DNA from: an uncultured Chromatiaceae bacterium
Lineage (GTDB): Bacteria > Pseudomonadota > Gammaproteobacteria > DRLM01
Assembly (NCBI GenBank): GCA_945787555.1
Contig: CALZJG010000065.1
Location: forward strand, 44,387-108,386
Direction: 5' to 3'
DNA: 64,000 nucleotides
Part shown: one piece after another, positions 56,798 to 64,000 of the stretch
Layout: every line of letters starts with the position of its first letter
How positions within the stretch are numbered: position 1 is the first letter of the stretch
Notes under the pieces: model-generated
The model's database searches: none
Told to the model about the DNA's origin: nothing
Seen by the model: only the letters and a program-made list of their open reading frames with translations
Program-made: the position numbers and the translations under genes

Positions 56798-59700
56798 ATG
56801 AGTGGAGATTACAGCCGAGTACGTTTCGATGCCCGCAGCGATATCGCCGGCGTATTGATGCAGCAAGGGCGGGTACAGCTCGACTCGGAATGGAACGAGT
56901 GGGTGGCCGTGATGGACCGGCGCCTGCGCGCCGAGAGCGTCGATACCTTCGGCGTGCATCCTACACCGGGCCTCACCGGCGTGGCCGTGGTCTCGCCACA
57001 AACGCCGGACGCGTTCAAGATCGAAGCCAGCGGCGGCAATATCACCATCGGCCGCGGCCGCATGTATGTAGACGGTTTGCTGGCGGAGAACCATGGCCAC
57101 GGCACGCTGGAGTTCGACCCGGTACTGGCCGAGCTGCACGGCGTCAACCCGCTGCCCTACAACCAGCAACCCTATTTCGCCACGCCACCCGCGCCACCTC
57201 CTCTCCCCCCCGGCAACGGCCCACACCTCGCCTATCTCGAAGTGTGGCAGCGTGAAATCACCCACCTGCAACAACCGAACTTGGTGGAAAGCGCTGTCGG
57301 CGTGGATACCACTACGCGCCTGCAAACCGTGTGGCAGGTGCGCTTCCTCTCCGACATCGGCACGGCCGACTGCAACACCCCGGACAACCAGGTGACGGGC
57401 ACGACCACACCGAACGGCCCGACCGTGAGCTGGCAAGACTTAATCCGCCCGTCCGGCGGACGCCTGTCGATCAAGGCCGAAGGCGTGCCGCCTGACCAAG
57501 ACCCCTGCGAACTGCCGCCCACGGGCGGCTATCGCGGCTTGGAGAATCAGCTCTATCGCATCGAAATCCACGACGGCGGCGGCCTGGGCGTGGCTGGGGC
57601 GACATTCAAATGGTCACGCGAGAATGCCAGTGTCGCCAGCAACGTGGTGGAGATCGTCTCGCATACCGCCACCGCCACCGAACTGAAGCTTGCCAGCCTC
57701 GGCCGTGATGCGGTGCTGCGCTTTAACAGCGGCGATTGGGTGGAGATACTCGACGACCGCCGCGAGCTGGGTGGCGAGAATCATGATCCCCTCTTACGCC
57801 GCGGCGTGATGCGTAAGATCACCGTGGACGACGCCAAACAAACCATCAGCTTCACCCCCGCCTTGCCCGCCGATTTGATTCCCGCCGGCGGCAACGACAC
57901 GCTGGCGGCGCGCCACACCCGCGTCAAACGCTGGGACCAGAAAGGCACGGTGCGCGACGCCAACAACAACGTTCTCGCCAATCTTGACGCGGCCGGCAGT
58001 ACCGGATTGATCCCGGTCCCGGCGGCCAATGTCTGGGTAGTATTGGAAAATGGCGTCCAGGTTCAGTTCAGCTTGAATCCGGCCGGCAACGCCTTCCGTT
58101 GCGGCGATTACTGGGTATCCGCGGCGCGCAGCGCCGATACCTCGGTGGAAACCTACACCGCCAAGCCGCCACGCGGCATCCATCGCCATTATGCGCGTTT
58201 GGCGGTCGTCACCTTCCCCGACACGGAGGACGACTGCCGCGTGCACTGGCCACCGGCCTGCGGCGGCTGCTGCACGGTCACCGTCGCCCCCGGTGACAAT
58301 ATCCAAGCCGCGTTGGATGCCTTGCCAGTAGAAGGCGGCTGCGTGTGTCTAAAAACCGGTGTCCACGAGGTCAACACACCCATCGAAATACGCGGCTCGC
58401 ACATTATCCTGCGCAGCGAGGGGCCGGGTGCCATCGTCCGTTCTAGTAGTCCCATCGCGGTGTTGCAAATCGGCGTGAACACCTCTGTCAGCAATATCGT
58501 AGTCGAAGGCATCCGTTTCGAGGCCACCACCCCCGCCGAGTTCGGCATGATTCTTTATGTGGACAATTGCACGCGGCTACGGGTGGAGCATTGCGAAATG
58601 GTCGTCACCGCCTCACCGTTCTCACAACATGTCGGCATCTATCTCGACGATGTCTCCGAGGTAAACATCTCCCACAATCGTCTGCTCAACCTGGCGTATG
58701 GCCTGTGGCTCAGTGACTACGAAGCACGCATGGAAATCACCGACAACCTCATCACCGGCACCGTCGCCGACTATCTCGGCAGCAACGGTTCCTGGGGTCA
58801 GTATGGGATTTGGGTCGACACCGACCTGAACGCACCCTGCCGTATCGAGAACAATATCATCCGCCACTTCTGGGTGGGCGTGTATCTGCGTCGTCACGCC
58901 GAGGGTTCGCTCGTAGCAAACAACCGCTTCCACCGCCTCGGCGGCGCGGTGGAGGAACCGCCGCCCACCGACGTATTGGAACTGCGCCAATACCTCGACA
59001 TCCGTCTCTACGCCATCGAAGTAGAAGCCGCCGGGTGTGTGGTGCGCGGCAACGACATCGATCTAGATTCGAATTTGTGGGGCGGCATCCGCGCCACCGG
59101 CGCTCACGTTACGCTAGCGGACAACATCCTGCGGAGCAGCTTTCAACCCAGTCAGCTGGTGGTGCCTGCCAGTATTTACTGTCTGGCCAGCGCGGCGCAA
59201 GGTCGCGGCGCCGATCATGTCCTGGTCCACGACAATCAGTTGTTGGGCCCGCAGACTGGCATCGTCATTTCGCGCATTAACGGCGCCACTGTGAGCGGCA
59301 ATCACATCGACGGCGAGAGCGGCAGCTGGTTCGGTGTGCGTGTCGATGATTGTACTGAAAGCATTGTGCAAGACAACAAGATGCAAGATATCTATTTCGC
59401 CATGCACCTCACTGCCGGCGAACGCAATCGCATACTCGACAACCACATCAACAATGTGGGCAGCGGCATCAGCTCGCTACAAGAAGCGGATGTGGAAATC
59501 ACCAACAACCGCTTGCAATCCTGCGTGACGATAGGCATCGGGATGTTCCTGCGTGGCGCCGCCTCATTTGTCGACAACCGCCTGGCCAATTGCGGCTACT
59601 CGGCGGCACTGTCATTCGGTCTCGCTATATACTCTGATGAAACACAAACTCTCGCGCCCGGCGGCGCGCTGGTACGCATCGAAGGATGCGAAGTGATAGA

Positions 59701-60268
59701 TACCGGCATCGCCGCCGACGGCTCTCAAGCCACCGATGTCGCCGCGCTCAGCATCAGTGGATGGGTGCCTGCTTTGCACGCCATCGACAATCGCGTTGGC
59801 TACAATCAACCGGACAGCTTGGATCCCCTGCAAGAGCACCGTGCTTTTCTCTTTCTCGGCCCCCTCGCCTACCGAGTACCGCTCGCCGCTGGCATGCTAG
59901 AAATCATGTCGGGCAGCGCATTGGTGAGCGGCAATCAATTCCGCGGGCCCGGCCGTACGACACTGGTCGAGTTCGTCCGTCAAACCATCGATAACAACCT
60001 CGACTATCGCTTCGAAAAAGTCATCTTTAGCAACAACAATTGCGATCACTTGAATGCGGAGGTTAACGAAACAGGCGCCAGCGTACGCCTGTGGGGCGGC
60101 CACCTCATTGCCATGGGCAATCACGTCAAAGGACCGGAAAACGTGAACGCCATGGCGCTGAGCAATCGCAGTAAGGTGGCGCTAATGGGCAACGTCACCA
60201 CCGGCAATTACATCCAAGTCGGCACCGTCACCCCGCCAGTGATCGCCAATTTCAACGTTATAATCTGA
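56798..60268 (+). CDS. DUF6519 and right-handed beta-helix protein, candidate tail fibre
   Basis: 1156 residues, AAGGAGA ribosome site. The N-terminal 480 residues resemble DUF6519 proteins (DYSRVRFDARSDIAGVLMQQGRVQLDSEWNEW, then GGGLGVAGATFKWSRENASVAS). After a Cys-rich stretch (PPACGGCCTVTV) about 650 residues form a pectate-lyase-like beta-helix (EVNISHNRLLN, ARMEITDNLITG, CRIENNIIRHF and so on, rungs of about 22-25 residues). It probably binds the target cell. No catalytic lyase residues are assigned. Confidence 0.85.
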   Translation: MSGDYSRVRFDARSDIAGVLMQQGRVQLDSEWNEWVAVMDRRLRAESVDTFGVHPTPGLTGVAVVSPQTPDAFKIEASGGNITIGRGRMYVDGLLAENHGHGTLEFDPVLAELHGVNPLPYNQQPYFATPPAPPPLPPGNGPHLAYLEVWQREITHLQQPNLVESAVGVDTTTRLQTVWQVRFLSDIGTADCNTPDNQVTGTTTPNGPTVSWQDLIRPSGGRLSIKAEGVPPDQDPCELPPTGGYRGLENQLYRIEIHDGGGLGVAGATFKWSRENASVASNVVEIVSHTATATELKLASLGRDAVLRFNSGDWVEILDDRRELGGENHDPLLRRGVMRKITVDDAKQTISFTPALPADLIPAGGNDTLAARHTRVKRWDQKGTVRDANNNVLANLDAAGSTGLIPVPAANVWVVLENGVQVQFSLNPAGNAFRCGDYWVSAARSADTSVETYTAKPPRGIHRHYARLAVVTFPDTEDDCRVHWPPACGGCCTVTVAPGDNIQAALDALPVEGGCVCLKTGVHEVNTPIEIRGSHIILRSEGPGAIVRSSSPIAVLQIGVNTSVSNIVVEGIRFEATTPAEFGMILYVDNCTRLRVEHCEMVVTASPFSQHVGIYLDDVSEVNISHNRLLNLAYGLWLSDYEARMEITDNLITGTVADYLGSNGSWGQYGIWVDTDLNAPCRIENNIIRHFWVGVYLRRHAEGSLVANNRFHRLGGAVEEPPPTDVLELRQYLDIRLYAIEVEAAGCVVRGNDIDLDSNLWGGIRATGAHVTLADNILRSSFQPSQLVVPASIYCLASAAQGRGADHVLVHDNQLLGPQTGIVISRINGATVSGNHIDGESGSWFGVRVDDCTESIVQDNKMQDIYFAMHLTAGERNRILDNHINNVGSGISSLQEADVEITNNRLQSCVTIGIGMFLRGAASFVDNRLANCGYSAALSFGLAIYSDETQTLAPGGALVRIEGCEVIDTGIAADGSQATDVAALSISGWVPALHAIDNRVGYNQPDSLDPLQEHRAFLFLGPLAYRVPLAAGMLEIMSGSALVSGNQFRGPGRTTLVEFVRQTIDNNLDYRFEKVIFSNNNCDHLNAEVNETGASVRLWGGHLIAMGNHVKGPENVNAMALSNRSKVALMGNVTTGNYIQVGTVTPPVIANFNVII

Positions 60269-60279
60269 GGAACACCGTC

Positions 60280-60618
60280 ATGGACATCAAGAACCTGCAA
60301 GACGCCATGAAACTGCAAAAAGAGCTGAACGAGAAACTCAATCAGCGTCTAGAAGCCCTGCGCAAAGGAAAAGCGCCGTCGCTGGATGCCCTGATCAAGG
60401 AGAAGGAAAAATCCCTCACCCGCCTACGTTCGGATGTGAAGAATGCCGCCAAGGAACGCGAACTGGCCGTGAAACGCTGGGATCAACGCATCGAACAACG
60501 CCAGGCGTCTGTCACCTCGCTGGAAAATGAGTTGGTCGAACTCAAAAAACAAGTCACCGGAGGTGATATCAAACCGAACACCGGCAACCGCAAGAAATCG
60601 CCGCGTAAGAAAAAGTAG
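60280..60618 (+). CDS. Short coiled-coil protein closing the eCIS cluster
   Basis: 112 residues, almost all predicted coiled coil (residues 1-92, heptads rich in Leu, Lys, Glu), with a basic tail (NRKKSPRKKK). AGGAA ribosome site. Last gene of the array, 11 bases after the beta-helix gene. It is too short for a tape-measure protein. It may be a chaperone for the fibre or a structural rod; function unknown. Confidence 0.7.
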   Translation: MDIKNLQDAMKLQKELNEKLNQRLEALRKGKAPSLDALIKEKEKSLTRLRSDVKNAAKERELAVKRWDQRIEQRQASVTSLENELVELKKQVTGGDIKPNTGNRKKSPRKKK

Positions 60619-61108
60619 GAGAGACCACCTCGAATTGGTCATGACTCGATCTTTTCGGCTACCCGCTGTTGAACAAGGTGAAAATCACAGAACCGCCATG
60701 ATCCGGCAGGATCGCCAGGCAATTAGTTATATCCGATCAAGCATGTCGTTGATGGACAAATGGTAATGCTGCGCACCTAAGTGTGTAAGCCAGCCCCCCA
60801 TATCGTCCAGCCGGGCGTTACTCGTCCATTGTAGAGACTATTTATCGCACCACCACCAGCGCGTTACCAAAAAGCCTCACTAAAACACCCGATTCGTCCC
60901 ATGGACAGGAGTCCACGGACGGTCAAGGAAGAATGCACTCGTTCTCTTTCTCCACAGCCACATAAGGATGCCCATGGCGTATTTTCTACGCCCGGCACTT
61001 GTCATAAATTTCCCCTTATTACGCCCAGAGACGCGCATTAAACTTGTGCGTTCCGTGACTGTCTAGAAAAGTAAGAGTCGTTTCATGGCTCACTTATAGG
61101 TCGGTAGC
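60619..61108. other. Gene-free stretch after the eCIS cluster
   Basis: About 490 bases. Short frames are present but none is protein-like, and there is no T-tailed hairpin marking the end of the injection-system transcript. I see nothing else I can support. Confidence 0.4.
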
Positions 61109-62140
61109 ATGTGGCCCATAGTTCTTGTGTGTGATGACGCTCGTCAGCGCGACAACCTAGTTGACATCCTCTTCGCATTGGATAGAAGGGTACGGCTATA
61201 TTGTGTACGCCATGAGGCCCAGTTACGTGACTTGTTTGACGTCTTCACACCCATGTTGGTCGTCGTTTCCGAGTGCCAATCGCCAGATAAGGCACTAAAG
61301 ATGGTTGCGTTGACTCACCGGAATCGTCCAACAGTACCACTGCTTGTCGAGGTTCCATCCGATCATCCCTTAATCGCCCTTCAGGCGTTAGGCGCCGGCG
61401 CAACCGATTACCTCAAACAACCCGTAGCTCCGTGGGAGTGGCAGATGCGTTGTCAGTCCCTGCTAGATACTCAGCGGCAGAAGAGCGTGATCGTCCATGC
61501 CTTACGGCGAACGGCGCGATCTTTGATGCACGTCACAATAAGGGAAGTGCCGCACTATCTACTCTCGATCCTTACCCGTACGGATATGCTGCACGATGCA
61601 ATCACGGGTGATCATGATCGTCGGACAGGGCAATTGGCGCGCCTCATAGCCGACAATCTGGGACTGCCGACACAAGAATGTCAATTGATCCAAATGGGGG
61701 CCGGCTTGCACGACATCGGCAAGATAGGAATCCCGGACAAAGTGCTGAACAAACAAGGAGAATTTACAGCAGATGACCACGATGTGATGAGGGCACACCC
61801 ACAGATTGGGTTCAATATACTAAAGAACGGCAGCACTCCCACCCTGAATATCAGCGCCGAGATCGCCCTCACCCACCATGAACGCTACGACGGAAGCGGC
61901 TATCCCAATGGCCTAGCCCGAACAGCCATACCGTTATCCGGACGAATAGCCGCAGTTGCGGATGTGTTCGATGCGCTGGCCGCTCGAGCAGGATATAGGA
62001 AACGCTTATCGGCGGATGAGGCCATCACCTACATTAGAACTTTGAGTCGCACTCATTTTGATCCGGATTGCGTCGAAGCTCTGAGAGCGAAACAGACAGA
62101 GGCTGCTAGCATTGTTGGGGAATCTCCGGCTTCAGCCTGA
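61109..62140 (+). CDS. HD-GYP phosphodiesterase with degenerate receiver domain
   Basis: 343 residues. The N-terminal domain (1-120) has the fold signature of a response-regulator receiver (IVLVCDDARQRDNLVDIL, then ALGAGATDYLKQPV), but the phosphoacceptor position is Ser54 (VVVSECQSP), not Asp, so phosphorylation control is lost. The C-terminal HD-GYP domain is intact: HDIGKIGIPDKVL (HD at 201-202) and HHERYDGSGYPNGL (256-269). It should hydrolyse cyclic di-GMP. It lies 490 bases after the injection-system array, too far to claim the same operon. Confidence 0.92.
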   Translation: MWPIVLVCDDARQRDNLVDILFALDRRVRLYCVRHEAQLRDLFDVFTPMLVVVSECQSPDKALKMVALTHRNRPTVPLLVEVPSDHPLIALQALGAGATDYLKQPVAPWEWQMRCQSLLDTQRQKSVIVHALRRTARSLMHVTIREVPHYLLSILTRTDMLHDAITGDHDRRTGQLARLIADNLGLPTQECQLIQMGAGLHDIGKIGIPDKVLNKQGEFTADDHDVMRAHPQIGFNILKNGSTPTLNISAEIALTHHERYDGSGYPNGLARTAIPLSGRIAAVADVFDALAARAGYRKRLSADEAITYIRTLSRTHFDPDCVEALRAKQTEAASIVGESPASA

Positions 62141-62162
62141 CCCTTAACATTGCGCTGTAGGT

Positions 62163-62187
62163 TATTGCCCGGCGTCTCAGGGCAATA
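62163..62187 (+). terminator. Weak hairpin after the HD-GYP gene
   Basis: TATTGCCC (62163-62170) pairs with GGGCAATA (62180-62187) around a 9-base loop, 22 bases after the HD-GYP stop codon. There is no T-run, so termination is uncertain. Confidence 0.3.
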
Positions 62188-62425
62188 GACTGGCATCAAC
62201 GTCGCATTGCTACATATTTCGCCGCTAGCTCACCCGGCCGACCAGGACGTTTCTAGCGCGAAATACCGCGGCAAGGCTGGTTGACCCTGAAAGAAACCCT
62301 TCAATATGAACGCGTGGTTTTGCCGCCACGATCCATAGCCGTTTCCCAGGCCAGTGAAGCAAGCACCTCCTCGCTGAGGTCTCTCTTGAGATGGGATCTG
62401 ACTCTTCATGCCGCGCCAATGAACA

Positions 62426-63823
62426 CTACTGTTTCTCCACTGTCTTTCGATACTGCTCCACTGCACGGGCATCAGTCCCTGCCAAGGTGTAGGCACTAAT
62501 CGTCATCCGCTCAGCAACGATCTCTATGTGAAAGAAACCCAGCACATCGCCTTGCTGCCAATAAGTCGGGTTGTCATTCACCCTTCTCAACTCATTTGCT
62601 TCGGAAGCTGCACCGCTGACAATGAATTCTGTGTCGCCACATTCTGGGGTAGACTGCAGATACTGTAGACTATGATCGTGACCGGCAATGTAGAGATCCA
62701 TAGCGCCACACACTTGCTCTTCCACGAAGCGTTTCACCACACTTCCGGCGATCCGCTCTATTACATTACTGTCGCTCACCCGATCAATCTCATCATAACT
62801 GCCGGCATTACCGTGCCTGCCATTGGAGATATAAGGATGATGGGCCGTAGCCAACTGCCACAGTGCCTTGGATTGGCTCTTTTGGTTGGCCAACCAGGCT
62901 GACTGACGCTTGTACATCTTACTCATCTGATAGCGCGGCAGTGGATCATAAGAGCTGGTCAACAACGTGGTATCCAAGGCATAGATATCTACCAGCGGTT
63001 GCCGCTGCGGTTGATCAATCGGCGCCCCCAAATGGTAAAAGCGGGCGGGCATCTGCCAACGCATACTGGGCTTTCCACTCCAGTGGGAATACTCTATTTG
63101 AATATCACCCCGGATATTCAGGCCACCATCTCCCGCATAAATACCACTAGTATCATGGTTGCCGAGGACAAGATAAAACGGTAGCTGGATGTCCGCGAAA
63201 GGCTTTTCGAATTTCTCTTGGAATTGTCGATCTGTCTTGCTTGTAACCCCCGCATTGTAGATATTGTCTCCTAGGCCGAGGATAAAATCACAGCCAACGT
63301 CTTTGCAGAGGGCAGCGATACTTTTCCCCACCCGATACTGACCTTCATTACCATGACCAAAATCGCCAATGGCAATAAAACTGACCCTTGGCAAATCTTC
63401 AGGATTAGTCGAGAGTAATATCTCAAAGCGATCACTTAGCCCATCATCATCCTGCACCTGCAGTTCCAGGCGATAACGCCCTGGTACATCCACGGTAAAC
63501 TCACTCTTTTTTGCCTTATTGTTGGCAAACACAGCCGCACTACTATTGGGCTTCTCTATCACCTGCCATACATAACTCAGATCGCCGCCAAAATGACGGT
63601 TTATGGAGTCACTGGCATCAAAACCCAGGGAATCGCCCACTGCGACATGGCGATATTTAATATTGGCCTTGGAGGTAGGCCCCTGCACAGTATTGGCTGG
63701 GGGAAACACATCCATAAAGACCGGCGGCGACAGATCTGACAGGTCCTCTGGCTTGGGTAGTAAGGAACAACCTGTTGCCATTAGCAACGAGGTCAAAATA
63801 CATAAGAGAATGGGGCTGCGCAT
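62426..63823 (-). CDS. Lipoprotein metallophosphoesterase (purple acid phosphatase-like)
   Basis: 465 residues from the ATG at 63823, which has a GGGAGGAA ribosome site; an upstream in-frame start at 63865 is less likely. The signal peptide ends in a lipobox (LLMATGC). An Ig/PKD-like domain follows (about 50-145), then a calcineurin-type phosphoesterase domain with GDFGHGN, GLGDNIYNAG, LGNHDTSG, TAHHPYIS and AGHDHSLQY, giving a full two-metal site. Likely a periplasmic or surface phosphatase. Monocistronic. Confidence 0.9.
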   Translation of the reverse strand: MRSPILLCILTSLLMATGCSLLPKPEDLSDLSPPVFMDVFPPANTVQGPTSKANIKYRHVAVGDSLGFDASDSINRHFGGDLSYVWQVIEKPNSSAAVFANNKAKKSEFTVDVPGRYRLELQVQDDDGLSDRFEILLSTNPEDLPRVSFIAIGDFGHGNEGQYRVGKSIAALCKDVGCDFILGLGDNIYNAGVTSKTDRQFQEKFEKPFADIQLPFYLVLGNHDTSGIYAGDGGLNIRGDIQIEYSHWSGKPSMRWQMPARFYHLGAPIDQPQRQPLVDIYALDTTLLTSSYDPLPRYQMSKMYKRQSAWLANQKSQSKALWQLATAHHPYISNGRHGNAGSYDEIDRVSDSNVIERIAGSVVKRFVEEQVCGAMDLYIAGHDHSLQYLQSTPECGDTEFIVSGAASEANELRRVNDNPTYWQQGDVLGFFHIEIVAERMTISAYTLAGTDARAVEQYRKTVEKQ

Positions 63824-63884
63824 AGTTCCTCCCGCAAGTGATGCTCCTATCAATCGACTAATCAATAGCTCTTGTTACTCTTAT

Positions 63885-64000
63885 GGGGACCTCTAAAAAC
63901 TCCCACGTTTCTGCGATAATAACGTTATCTTCAACGACACGGTAATCATCAGCTATGCAATCCGGATTTTTCGACCACCAGGAACGCCTTGAATTGCTAG
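63885..64000 (+). mobile_element. Probable left end of an IS5-family element, cut by the window
   Basis: GGGGACCTCTAAAAAC (63885-63900) looks like an IS5-type terminal repeat. It is followed by a short leader and an ATG at 63955 whose 15 codons in the window read MQSGFFDHQERLELL, like the start of some IS5-family transposases. The rest is outside the window, so this is tentative. Confidence 0.45.

Overview
The window reads as chromosomal DNA of a GC-rich gammaproteobacterium. It carries a housekeeping backbone (dusA, leuA, rimI, nhaA, a cold-shock gene, mtnC/mtnD), a red-type RuBisCO locus and c-di-GMP signalling genes. The genus cannot be fixed from the sequence. The RuBisCO locus points to a lineage that is, or was until recently, autotrophic. 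The MetX-family enzyme most resembles serine O-succinyltransferases known from xanthomonads.

Layout. 1-7.4 kb: dusA, a PAS-GGDEF diguanylate cyclase, then a leftward group with an O-acyltransferase of sulfur amino-acid synthesis and mtnD-mtnC of methionine salvage, then a DUF945 gene. 7.4-9.6 kb: an AT-richer stretch with a broken small ORF, an SRPBCC protein and a DUF3754 membrane protein. 9.8-13.8 kb: a large dCache-HAMP-PAS-GGDEF-EAL gene that is clearly dead, with two in-frame stops, a 4-bp duplication frameshift and an intact-looking IS3-family element inserted near its 3' end. The element is bounded by a 4-bp target duplication. 13.9-26.6 kb: an AstE-like/GCS2-like gene pair, a lipoprotein, a DnaJ-related protein, carbonic anhydrase with NhaA, a membrane cytochrome c, a SprT-like protease, a cold-shock protein, and leuA-udg-rimI. 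26.8-32.4 kb: a sigma-54 activator and a cbbLSX/cbbR RuBisCO locus. There cbbL has two nonsense codons and an active-site His-to-Arg change, while cbbS, cbbX and cbbR are open.

32.8-60.6 kb is the striking part: about 28 kb of co-oriented, tightly packed genes encoding an extracellular contractile injection system (eCIS, a phage-tail-like particle). It has one sheath and one tube gene, a zinc-ribbon baseplate chaperone-like protein, a DUF4255 terminator, an AAA+ ATPase, tube-initiator and LysM proteins, a spike split into gpD-like and gpV-like halves, a PAAR-like tip, gp25, two large J-like baseplate proteins (one carrying an inserted PA14 domain), a tail-I protein and a giant DUF6519/beta-helix fibre-like protein. 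In the middle, in cargo position, lie a papain-like C1 peptidase and a 1210-residue DUF4157 protein whose C-terminal half has a possible Cys-His-Asn active site. These two are the best effector candidates.

60.6-64 kb: a degenerate-receiver HD-GYP phosphodiesterase, a lipoprotein metallophosphoesterase, and what is probably the left end of an IS5-family element running off the window. No rRNA, tRNA or CRISPR array was seen.
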